Source: DASXBA01 sp046729895 (GTDB lineage Bacteria > Actinomycetota > Thermoleophilia > Solirubrobacterales > Thermoleophilaceae). From it: a DNA stretch of 14,772 nt. Below are positions 1-6,658 of the stretch, piece after piece. The DNA lies in assembly GCA_046729895.1 (NCBI GenBank), contig JBKPHP010000250.1:1-14772 (forward strand). Reading direction: 5' to 3'. Each line of letters begins with the position of its first letter. Positions within the stretch are counted from its first letter, which is position 1. The position numbers and the translations under genes are program-made. The notes below the pieces were generated by a model. It was not told the DNA's origin and made no database searches. It saw only the letters and a list, made by a program, of their open reading frames with translations.

Positions 1-300
1 TGGGGACGCCTGTCGGAGGAAGAGCAGAAGGCGGTCTACAGCGACTACAGGGCGGTCAGCGAGACCGCGGGGGTCAGCCCCGGCCTCCAGCTGGAGGATC
101 CCCAGACAGCCACGACCGTGCGGGTGGAGGACGGCAAGACACTCACCACCGACGGGCCGTTCGTCGCCGTCAAGGAGGCACTCGGCGGATACCTCGTGTT
201 CGAGGCCGACGACATCGACGCCGCGATCGAGCTCGCCGCGCGCATTCCGGCGGCCCGCATGGGTGGCGCGGTAGAGGTGCGCCCGATCGCGGAGTGGTAG
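1..300 (+). CDS. YCII-related (DGPF-domain) protein, 5' end missing
   Basis: The frame is open from base 1 to a TAG at 298-300 and gives 99 residues. It carries the signature TDGPF followed by KEALGGYLVFEADDIDAA, typical of the YCII/DGPF family (small dimeric alpha/beta-barrel proteins, usually about 115-120 residues). About 15 N-terminal residues are therefore lost at the window edge. The biochemical role of this family is mostly unproven. DGPF proteins are the standard genomic partner of ECF42 sigma factors, and the next gene is one, starting inside the last codons of this gene. Co-transcription and translational coupling are likely. Identity of the family is clear; function is inferred from context only. 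Confidence 0.88.
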   Translation, partial: WGRLSEEEQKAVYSDYRAVSETAGVSPGLQLEDPQTATTVRVEDGKTLTTDGPFVAVKEALGGYLVFEADDIDAAIELAARIPAARMGGAVEVRPIAEW

Positions 301-1517
301 CGATCCTCGACCAGGTCTTCCGCGACGAGTGGGCACGCGTCCTCGCCAGCCTGATCGGCTTCCTCGGCGACTTCAACCTCGCCGAGGAGGCCGCTCAGGA
401 GGCCTTCGCGGTCGCGGCCGAGCGCTGGCCCCGCGAGGGAACGCCGGCCAACGCGCGCGCCTGGCTCACGACAACCGCCCGCAACCGCGCTATCGACCGC
501 ATCCGCCGCGATCGCACGCTGGCTACGAAGCTGCGCCTGCTCGAGGTGGCGGACCCGAGAAACTCAAGAATTCGTGAGGCAGGGATGCCGAGCGAATTGC
601 CGAGCGAATTGCCGAGCGAATTACACGACCTGACGATCCCGGACGAGCGACTCGAGCTCGTCTTCACCTGTTGCCATCCGGCACTCGCGCTCGATGCCCA
701 GGTGGCGCTGACGCTACGAACGCTCGGCGGATTGAGCACGGATGAGATCGCGCGCGCTTTCCTGGTCTCCGAGCCGACCATGGCCAAGCGGCTGGTCCGC
801 GCGAAGCACAAGATCAGGGCCGCCGGGATCCCCTTTCGCGTGCCGCCCGCCCATCTCCTCCCCGACCGCCTGGCCGCGGTGCTCGCGGTCGTGTACCTGA
901 TCTTCAACGAGGGCTACGGCGGCCGCGGCGACCTCGCCGCCGAGGCGATCCGGCTCGGTCGCGCGCTGGCCGAGCTGATGCCGGACGAGCCCGAGGTGCA
1001 CGGGCTGCTGGCGCTCATGCTGGTGAACGACGCCAGGCATGAGGCGCGATTCGCCGAGGGCGCGCTGGTCCTCCTCCGCGATCAGGATCGATCGCTCTGG
1101 GACTTCGACCAGATCGAGGAGGGCCGTGTCAGGCTCGATCGCGGCCTGGCGCTCGGGGGCCGTGGTCCCTACGTGGTGCAGGCGGCCCTCGCGGTCCTGC
1201 ACTCGGAGGACCCCCAGGACTGGCCCCAGATCGCCGCCCTGTACGGCGAGCTCGCCCGCCTCACGGGCTCGCCGATCGTGGAGCTCAACCAAGCCGCCGC
1301 CATCGCCGAGACGGGCGAGGTCGATGCCGCTCTCGCGCTGGTGGAGCGCCTCGAGCTCGACCGCTACCACTATCTACACGCCACGCGGGCCGAGCTGCTG
1401 CGCCGGCTCGATCGCCTCGACGACGCTCGTGCGGCCTACGACCGCGCACTGGAGCTAGTCCACTCGGACGTCGAGCGACGCTTCCTCGAGCGGCGGCTGG
1501 CGGGGCTCCAGGGCTAA
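294..1517 (+). CDS. ECF42-type RNA polymerase sigma factor with TPR-rich C-terminal domain
   Basis: A 407-residue alternative sigma factor. Sigma region 2 spans roughly residues 8-75 (ending in ARNRAIDRIRRD) and region 4 roughly 133-180, with the DERLELVFTCCHPAL block at about 117-131 that marks this group. The NEGY motif (205-208) opens a long helical tail with TPR-like repeats to the C-terminus. The length of about 400 residues and the upstream DGPF gene both fit ECF42. Members have no classical anti-sigma factor; the tail is thought to control activity. The start is GTG at 294, overlapping the upstream stop by 7 bases, with a weak purine stretch (GCGGAG) before it. The linker between regions 2 and 4 holds a 3x12-bp tandem repeat (588-623). 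Its TAA overlaps the stop codon of the convergent MarR gene. Confidence 0.93.
   Translation: MVAILDQVFRDEWARVLASLIGFLGDFNLAEEAAQEAFAVAAERWPREGTPANARAWLTTTARNRAIDRIRRDRTLATKLRLLEVADPRNSRIREAGMPSELPSELPSELHDLTIPDERLELVFTCCHPALALDAQVALTLRTLGGLSTDEIARAFLVSEPTMAKRLVRAKHKIRAAGIPFRVPPAHLLPDRLAAVLAVVYLIFNEGYGGRGDLAAEAIRLGRALAELMPDEPEVHGLLALMLVNDARHEARFAEGALVLLRDQDRSLWDFDQIEEGRVRLDRGLALGGRGPYVVQAALAVLHSEDPQDWPQIAALYGELARLTGSPIVELNQAAAIAETGEVDAALALVERLELDRYHYLHATRAELLRRLDRLDDARAAYDRALELVHSDVERRFLERRLAGLQG
588..623 (+). repeat. Three tandem 12-bp repeats inside the sigma factor gene
   Basis: The unit CCGAGCGAATTG occurs at 588-599 and 600-611, then at 612-623 with the last base changed to A. In frame it encodes PSEL three times (residues 99-110), in the flexible linker between sigma regions 2 and 4. 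The surrounding bases (about 556-630) are richer in A and T than the rest of the gene. Copy-number slippage would keep the frame. Confidence 0.9.
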
Positions 1518-2032
1518 CCTGCGCGGGCCTGGCCCTCCAGCAGTCCTCGCAGCAGTGCGAGGCTGCGGGTGAGGGTCGCGCGTTCATTCTCGCTGGCCTG
1601 GTCGAGGGCGGTGACCAGTGGCCGCACTCGTAGAGCTGGAAGTTCATGCCGAAGCCATTCGCGGACAGGGCGGGTGATCTCGATACGGGCGTAGCGCCGG
1701 TCGTCACGGCGCTTGGTGCGACGAATGAGGCCGCGGCGTTCGAGGCGGTCCACGATCCCCGAGACGGTGCTATGCGCGAGCCCGAGCCGCACGCTGAGCT
1801 CGGAGAGCGACAGCCCGGCGGCGGGGTTCTCCCGTGTGCTGTCGACCAGCACTTCCATGGCCCGAACCTGGGGTGGTGTGAGCGCTTCGGGCAGGTCCTG
1901 GGCGAGCGCCCGAGTCGACTGCTCCAGCAGGTGATTGATGGCGTCGAGCTGGCGCGCGACCCGCTCGGCCTCGCTCTGCGCGGCCTTCGCGGTCGGGCCC
2001 GCCGTACGCCTGGTGGTAGGGCGTTTGCTCAT
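1514..2032 (-). CDS. MarR-family transcriptional regulator
   Basis: A 172-residue winged-helix regulator. The core reads LTPPQVRAMEVL, then LSLSELSVRLGLAHSTVSGIVDRLERRGLI (recognition helix region) and the wing RRDDRRYARIEIT, which is the classic MarR DxR wing. The flanking N- and C-terminal helices would form the dimer interface. I chose ATG at 2032 because it overlaps the TGA of the upstream methyltransferase gene as ATGA, so the two genes are translationally coupled. A TTG at 2056 in the same frame is less likely. It probably represses its own operon by binding the palindrome at 2649-2674. Its inducer cannot be told from sequence. The stop overlaps the stop of the convergent sigma gene in the tetranucleotide CTAA (1514-1517). 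Confidence 0.93.
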   Translation of the reverse strand: MSKRPTTRRTAGPTAKAAQSEAERVARQLDAINHLLEQSTRALAQDLPEALTPPQVRAMEVLVDSTRENPAAGLSLSELSVRLGLAHSTVSGIVDRLERRGLIRRTKRRDDRRYARIEITRPVREWLRHELPALRVRPLVTALDQASENERATLTRSLALLRGLLEGQARAG

Positions 2033-2640
2033 CGGTGCAGCAGCCCGCCGAACCAACGTGGAATGGGAATCAGTCGCGGGACCCGCCGGCGGTAGAGCTC
2101 ATATTCCGGAAACAGGCCGCCGAGCAGGCGCTCCTCGGCCCGAGCCTTCCATGCGAGAAAGATCACGCCCAGCACGAACACGGCCGCCCAGCGTCCTATG
2201 TCGCTGATCAGCGTCGTGCCGAGCAGCATGCCCACCAGACCGGTGTAGATCGGGTGTCGGGTGATCGCGTAGGGCCCGTCTGTGCGAAGCGCGTGCCCGG
2301 TCTTCGCCACGACGAATGAAGACCACATCGTGCCCAGCGCCGCGCGTGCCCACAGCGTGAATGCCGTCGCCGACAGCAGCAGGGCGGCGCCGGACGCCCT
2401 TGTCCAGGGCGAGGACACCGTCAGCGATCGCCAGTCGATCCCGGCCGGATCACCGTGGATCAGCCAGACGGCCGCGACGGCGACAAGCCAGGAGTGGTCA
2501 TGGGCGCGCTCGCGCACTCGTGGCCCGCGACCCGCGTTATAGAGCGCGCCGATGATCCAAACCACGGCGATCTCGCCCCAACAGGCCGTCAGGAGCACCG
2601 AGGAGAGCGTGTTCCACGCCGCGCCAGACATACCTCTCAT
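2029..2640 (-). CDS. ICMT/PEMT-like membrane methyltransferase
   Basis: A 203-residue multi-pass membrane protein with about five hydrophobic segments. The C-terminal half carries the isoprenylcysteine methyltransferase-like signature RTDGPYAITRHPIYTG, followed by a hydrophobic pair and FPEYELYRRRVPRLIP. These are the SAM-binding and active-site elements of the family. Bacterial members have varied or unknown acceptors, so the substrate cannot be named. It is the first gene of an operon with the MarR regulator (ATGA overlap). ATG at 2640 was taken as the start. ATG at 2631 is an alternative, and neither has a well-spaced Shine-Dalgarno sequence. A 26-bp palindrome ends 9 bases upstream of the start, so transcription is probably controlled there, possibly with a very short leader. 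Confidence 0.88.
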   Translation of the reverse strand: MRGMSGAAWNTLSSVLLTACWGEIAVVWIIGALYNAGRGPRVRERAHDHSWLVAVAAVWLIHGDPAGIDWRSLTVSSPWTRASGAALLLSATAFTLWARAALGTMWSSFVVAKTGHALRTDGPYAITRHPIYTGLVGMLLGTTLISDIGRWAAVFVLGVIFLAWKARAEERLLGGLFPEYELYRRRVPRLIPIPRWFGGLLHR

Positions 2641-2648
2641 GATAGCGT

Positions 2649-2674
2649 GTCGTATACGACGCGTCGTATACGAC
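2649..2674. promoter_or_regulatory. Perfect 26-bp palindrome, probable operator of the methyltransferase-MarR operon
   Basis: Two copies of the self-complementary 12-mer GTCGTATACGAC (2649-2660 and 2663-2674) are separated by GC, so the whole 26 bp is itself a perfect palindrome. The repeat period is 14 bp. It lies 9-34 bases upstream of the methyltransferase ATG and contains TATACG, which could serve as a -10 element on the minus strand. MarR proteins usually autoregulate through such sites, so this is the likely binding site of the MarR protein encoded downstream. The two copies suggest two stacked dimers. Confidence 0.75.
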
Positions 2675-2750
2675 GCAGTGGCCGCGGAGCGCAGCGTCCT
2701 CTACGCCCGTGCGCCTGGGTGCCGGCCGCGAAAGGCAGCGCCGCCCCACA

Positions 2751-3866
2751 TCACCACGCGTGGCCCGCAGCAGCGAGCCCCTTGCTCTCGATGGCGGTTT
2801 CGGCGATTACTGATCCGATTGTCATGAATGGCTCGGCCCGCTGACGCCGCGCGGCGGTGAGCTGCCGGACCGTCTCGAAGGCCGGCTTGCGGTGGACCGG
2901 GAAGGTGGGCGGCCCGCCAATGTGGACCAGACCTTCCGAGGCCCAGCGCCCACCGAGGTTGTCGCGGAGTGTCACGAAGACCTCCGCCGCGCCGGCACCG
3001 GCGAGTAGCGGGATCGACCGCCTCAGAAATGCCGCCTGCGCGGCCTCCCCGCCTCGGAAGCCGGGATCGTCCTGATGAGCGCTCCCGGACGGGTAGCCGT
3101 GCTCCGTCACCCAGGTCGGGCCGCGGAAGCCGTGCGCGGCGAGGACTCGACGCCAGCGGCCGAGGCGGGACGGCAGAGTGCGGAGGGGCCCGCGAACGTG
3201 GACGCTGGCTATGTCGAACTTCCGGGCCGCGCCGGCTCCCGGCGTGCGGAACACCCGTACCGCCCAGCCGGCGGTTCGCGGTGACCCGACACCGCCCATG
3301 ATCACCTGGGCATCCGGGGCTACGCGCTTGATGGCGTCGTGGGCGCTACTCAGCATGCGGGCGTACGACTCGGGACCGCCCTTGAAGGCCCAGGACTGAT
3401 CCGGCTCGTTCCCGATCTCCCAGTGCCTGATCGCCCCTCGGGCGTGCGCCGCCACGGTGCCGGCAAGTTGGCCGTACACCCGCATGTCCCGCGGAGCGCA
3501 GAGCGGCGCGTCGCGCGGGCGCTCGGGGCAGCCCGAAAGCCAAGTGGGCATGCCCAGCACGATCCCGAGGACAGGCAGCCGATAATGGCGCGAGAGGTCG
3601 ATGACCTGGTCGAGCTGGCGCCAGTCGGCCGGGGCCCCGGGGCGGCTGAAGATTGCGCTCAGCTCAACGTCCACCCGGACGTAGCGCGCTCCCACGGCCG
3701 ACGATTCGGCGAAGATCCGGTCCTTCATCGCGAGCGGCGTGCAGCAGGCGTAGAGCATTGCGTGCGAGGAGACGGGCGCGCGGGCAGCCTCGGCGCCGGC
3801 GGGGATGGACAGTGCGGCGAACACGGCTGTCAGGAGGAGTCCCGCTCTGCAGAGGATGCGCTGCAT
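2751..3866 (-). CDS. Secreted clan GH-A-like glycoside hydrolase
   Basis: A 371-residue protein with a Sec signal peptide (residues 1 to about 28, ending near AEA-A). The body looks like a (beta/alpha)8 barrel of the GH5/GH39/GH51 type. WEIGNEPDQSW holds the NEP motif with probable acid/base Glu154, and TWVTEHGYPSG holds the probable nucleophile Glu255 on strand 7. Supporting features are ARYVRVDVELS (strand 1-2) and DIASVHVRG (strand 6). The exact GH family and substrate cannot be fixed; distant GH39-like proteins often act on xylosidic or host/plant glycans. The last ~35 residues after VRQLTAARR are an unusual tail beyond the barrel. ATG at 3866 is preceded by AGGA, very close. It is divergent from the copper protein gene across 90 bp. 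Confidence 0.75.
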   Translation of the reverse strand: MQRILCRAGLLLTAVFAALSIPAGAEAARAPVSSHAMLYACCTPLAMKDRIFAESSAVGARYVRVDVELSAIFSRPGAPADWRQLDQVIDLSRHYRLPVLGIVLGMPTWLSGCPERPRDAPLCAPRDMRVYGQLAGTVAAHARGAIRHWEIGNEPDQSWAFKGGPESYARMLSSAHDAIKRVAPDAQVIMGGVGSPRTAGWAVRVFRTPGAGAARKFDIASVHVRGPLRTLPSRLGRWRRVLAAHGFRGPTWVTEHGYPSGSAHQDDPGFRGGEAAQAAFLRRSIPLLAGAGAAEVFVTLRDNLGGRWASEGLVHIGGPPTFPVHRKPAFETVRQLTAARRQRAEPFMTIGSVIAETAIESKGLAAAGHAW

Positions 3867-3922
3867 TTCCTATCTGAGATGCCCGCTTCGGATCGATGCC
3901 GAACTCGCGCGTAACGCATCGC

Positions 3923-3950
3923 TTGACGCATCCGGTTTGCCAGAGATACT
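3923..3950 (+). promoter_or_regulatory. Candidate sigma70-type promoter for a leaderless copper-protein mRNA
   Basis: TTGACG (3923-3928) and GATACT (3945-3950) are separated by 16 bases. Transcription starting 6-7 bases after the -10 would begin at or next to the GTG at 3957, giving a leaderless transcript, common in actinobacteria. The sites are seen; activity is inferred. Confidence 0.5.
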
Positions 3951-3956
3951 GGCGAG

Positions 3957-5351
3957 GTGAGGATTCGCGGGGGCTGGGCCGCCCTGGTCGTCTTGGCCAC
4001 CCTGGCGTCGGCCGCATTGCCGGTGGCTGCCGACGGGCGGGTGAGGAAGGTCGTCGTCCGCCAGGGCCCGTTCCACATCAAGGGCTATCAGGTGCGCTAT
4101 ACGGATCCCAAGACCCGGCGCGCACACGCGCCCAGGATGAACGGCTACATCGTGAAGATGTACGCGCGCGTGGTCGACAGGCGTGGCCGGCACATCCCGG
4201 TCAGGCGAATCATGCTCCACCACGTGCTCTACAAGAACAAAGGTCGCTTCGCGGGGGACCGCCGAGACGGGATCTGCGGCCATGGGGGCGAGAGCTTCTA
4301 CGGCACCGGCGAAGAGAACCAGACGCTCCGCCTGCCGAGGGGCTACGGCTACCGGATCCGCAAGGGCGATCGCTGGCAGATCTCATGGATGCTCATGAAC
4401 CACAAGCCCCATACCAGCGCGGCCTACATCGAATACACGGCGTGGATTGAGACGAAGCGCAAGCTGCGCGCCGTGACGCCATACTGGCTGCGCGTTACGG
4501 GCTGCTGGGGCGCCTCCGACCCGATCTACAACCTTCCGGGGGGCGGGGCACCGCACTCGGTCGACCGGCGCACGCGTCTGTTCCGCCTACCGCGGGCCGG
4601 CATGATCGTCGCCGCCAACGCGCACGTGCACGCCGGCTCGAAGGGACTCCTTATGACGCAGCCGCGCTGCAGCGACCGCCTGCTGATGCGCTCACGGCCG
4701 CTGTACGGGCTGCCGAGCCATCCCTACTACCACGTGCTCCCGGTGCTCCACGAGCCCGGTCCGATCGCCACCAGCTGGTCGCGCACGGCCAAGGGCATCC
4801 GGATCGGGCCCCGCGAGCCGCTGAGGCTCGTCTCCCTCTACGACGCCCAGTACCAGCACGCCCGGGTGATGGGCATCATGCACCTCTACGTCTGGCATGG
4901 CCGTAGGCCGCGGGCAGCGAGTTGCAGGGCGCTCCCGTCGGACCTGAGGGATCCGCTGCCGCGCAGGCCTGGTCGGCTCGAGTCGCCACACGTCGTGGTT
5001 CCGCTCACCGGACTCGACTCGCGCGGCCGCGTGTACACCATCCTCCGGCCGACAGGTCCAATGCGGTTGTTCAGCGGCGACGCCAACATCGCAATCGGAC
5101 GCAATTCGTTCGGGATACGCAATCTGTCGATCCCGGTAGGAAACCGCCTGCGCTGGACCGATCGCGACCCGCGCAAGCGCAAGCACAACGCGACGCTCGC
5201 GAACGGGCCCGAGGGAGGCAGCTTCGGCTCACCGATGCTCAGCACGGGTCGCAGCTGGGCCCAGCGTTTCACGATTCCCGGGACCTACCAGATCTTCTGC
5301 ACCCTCCACCCGGTCACGATGACCCAGACCGTCCAGGTGCGGGCGCACTGA
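3957..5351 (+). CDS. Secreted PHM-like copper monooxygenase domain fused to a plastocyanin-like cupredoxin
   Basis: A 464-residue protein with a signal peptide (about 1-25, ending VAA-D). The first ~320 residues show the copper-ligand pattern of type II ascorbate-dependent monooxygenases (PHM/DBM fold). There is a His-His pair (88-89, MLHHVLYKN), His149/His152 (NHKPHTS), a HxH pair (223/225, AHVHAGSKG) and Met305/Met308 before HLYVW. The last ~90 residues form a cupredoxin with His410, Cys448, His451 and Met455 (FCTLHPVTM), a full type 1 copper set. The likely role is extracytoplasmic copper-dependent oxidation with a built-in electron-transfer domain. The substrate is unknown, and a copper-storage role is possible. 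The GTG start at 3957 fits the signal peptide. It is divergent from the glycosidase gene. Confidence 0.72.
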   Translation: MRIRGGWAALVVLATLASAALPVAADGRVRKVVVRQGPFHIKGYQVRYTDPKTRRAHAPRMNGYIVKMYARVVDRRGRHIPVRRIMLHHVLYKNKGRFAGDRRDGICGHGGESFYGTGEENQTLRLPRGYGYRIRKGDRWQISWMLMNHKPHTSAAYIEYTAWIETKRKLRAVTPYWLRVTGCWGASDPIYNLPGGGAPHSVDRRTRLFRLPRAGMIVAANAHVHAGSKGLLMTQPRCSDRLLMRSRPLYGLPSHPYYHVLPVLHEPGPIATSWSRTAKGIRIGPREPLRLVSLYDAQYQHARVMGIMHLYVWHGRRPRAASCRALPSDLRDPLPRRPGRLESPHVVVPLTGLDSRGRVYTILRPTGPMRLFSGDANIAIGRNSFGIRNLSIPVGNRLRWTDRDPRKRKHNATLANGPEGGSFGSPMLSTGRSWAQRFTIPGTYQIFCTLHPVTMTQTVQVRAH

Positions 5352-5566
5352 GGCACTCCACCCGCCCTCGGCACGAGGTAGTCGTCATGCGGCCACCAGG
5401 GTCATGCGAGACGACGAGCGGCATCGGCACTTCCGGCCGCCCCGGATTCCGCGCCACGCTGCGGTAGCGTGCGCGCATCGAAGCAGAAGAATCAACAAGA
5501 GCAACGCCGGCTCGCGGCCCCACTCGCAGTCGCGTTCCCGACGAAGAGATCGCTGAGCTGCGGGAC

Positions 5567-6163
5567 GTGCGCTTCCCGGTGGCAATGCGTGGCTACGAGC
5601 GCGACGCCGTCGACCGCTACGTGAACCGCGTCAACCAGGTGATCGCCGAGCTCCAGATCACCGCCGCTCCGGAATCCGCGATCCGGCACGCCCTCGAGCA
5701 GGTCACAGAGGAAACGAAAGGCCTGCTCGAGCGCGCCCACGAGACAGCGGACGAAATCACCCGCCGCTCTCGCTCCCAGGCCGACGACCGTATCCAGCGC
5801 GCCGAGCAGGAGGCTCAGAAGCTGCACGATGCATCTGAGCAGGAGGCCCGCGAGCTGCGCGGCGACGCGGCCCATGAGGCCCGCGAGGTCCGCGAGGCGG
5901 CCGCACGGGAGGCACGCGAGGTCCGCGAGGCCGCGCAGCGCGAGGCGCGCGACGTTCGCGAGGCTGCCGAGGCGCGCGTCAGCGAGCTGGAGGCGGACGC
6001 TCGCGCGATCCTCGAGGACCGCGCCCGGCACATCAGCGAGCTACGCGACTTCGTCCGGCGCCTCGGCGACTTCGCGGAGGGGGCCGCCGGCCGTTATCCG
6101 ACACCGCAGCCGTCGTCGCCTCCCGAGGAGCCGTCGACTCCCGAGGAGGAGCGACCGACCTAA
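5567..6163 (+). CDS. DivIVA-like coiled-coil protein with hendecad repeats
   Basis: A 198-residue protein from the GTG at 5567. The N-terminus RFPVAMRGYERDAVDRYVNRVNQVI is the DivIVA-type membrane/pole-binding motif (RGY-x-x-x-x-VD-x-Y). A long charged coiled coil follows, including four 11-residue repeats of the EAREVREAA type at about residues 93-136. The tail is a Pro/Ser/Glu-rich disordered stretch. The likely role is scaffolding at the membrane or cell wall, by family. The start is uncertain. The frame stays open back to 5468 and reads VPDEEIAELRDVRFP just before the GTG, which looks like coding sequence, but it has no ATG, GTG or TTG (only CTG at 5558 and ATC at 5477). There is no good Shine-Dalgarno for the GTG. 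It stands alone between two differently oriented genes. Confidence 0.8.
   Translation: MRFPVAMRGYERDAVDRYVNRVNQVIAELQITAAPESAIRHALEQVTEETKGLLERAHETADEITRRSRSQADDRIQRAEQEAQKLHDASEQEARELRGDAAHEAREVREAAAREAREVREAAQREARDVREAAEARVSELEADARAILEDRARHISELRDFVRRLGDFAEGAAGRYPTPQPSSPPEEPSTPEEERPT
5843..5974 (+). repeat. Four in-frame 33-bp repeats coding hendecads
   Basis: Units at 5843-5875, 5876-5908, 5909-5941 and 5942-5974 encode EARELRGDAAH, EAREVREAAAR, EAREVREAAQR and EARDVREAAEA. An 11-residue period favours a right-handed or straight coiled coil rather than the heptad type. Confidence 0.85.
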
Positions 6164-6225
6164 GCGGACGCGGCCTCCGGCCCCTGATAGGAGTGAGCGG
6201 ACCCGAGAGGCTGACTAAGGGCGGG

Positions 6226-6603
6226 TCATGCCTCCTGGAGCACCGACAGCACGTTGCCGGCCGGGTCCTTGAACCACGCGACGTACGGTCCCTCGCGGGA
6301 GATTCCCTTCTCGTCCTGCTCGAAGCCGTCGTACCTCTCGAAGCGAACGCCACGGGCCGCGAGCTCGTCGACGGCCTTGTCGATGTCGTCCACCGGGAAG
6401 TTCAGGATCGTGTAGGTCGCCGGCGTGTGGTCCTGCTTCTGGTAGACCAATGTGTCCCTGTCACCGGCGAGGTGCAGCGACATCAGGCCGTGCTCCTCGG
6501 ACAGGATCGATGTCCTCAGGCCAAGGGCCTCGCCGTAGAACTGCCGAGCCTTCTCCAAGTCATCCACCGCGAAGCCGCTGTATGCGTTGCTGTCGGCAAG
6601 CAC
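6226..6603 (-). CDS. VOC-family (glyoxalase/bleomycin-resistance fold) protein
   Basis: A 125-residue two-module beta-alpha-beta-beta-beta protein. Module 1 has AYSGFAVDDLEKARQFYGEALGL; module 2 has ILNFPVDDIDKAVDELAARGVRFERYDG and ends YVAWFKDPAGNVLSVLQEA, where the Asp-Pro-x-Gly-Asn turn and the final Glu are typical VOC features. The size is normal for a single-domain VOC. The reaction is unknown; members detoxify aldehydes, bind antibiotics or cleave rings. The start is GTG at 6603, backed by a strong ribosome site (GAGAGGAG, complement at 6610-6617). It lies 55 bases downstream of the SigG-like sigma gene on the same strand, so it is probably co-transcribed or sigma-controlled. Confidence 0.9.
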   Translation of the reverse strand: MLADSNAYSGFAVDDLEKARQFYGEALGLRTSILSEEHGLMSLHLAGDRDTLVYQKQDHTPATYTILNFPVDDIDKAVDELAARGVRFERYDGFEQDEKGISREGPYVAWFKDPAGNVLSVLQEA

Positions 6604-6658
6604 TGGTAGCTCCTCTCGTCGGGGCGTATGCGGTGTAGACCGGCCCCCGGCCGGAAAT

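Noticed and set aside
714..1370. Long minus-strand frame opposite the ECF42 gene
   Set aside because: A complement shadow of the sigma gene, with no ribosome site and no domain pattern.
2099..2844. Several open frames on both strands over and beside the methyltransferase gene
   Set aside because: Frame shadows without start signals. The membrane methyltransferase frame explains the conserved motifs and the ATGA link to the MarR gene.
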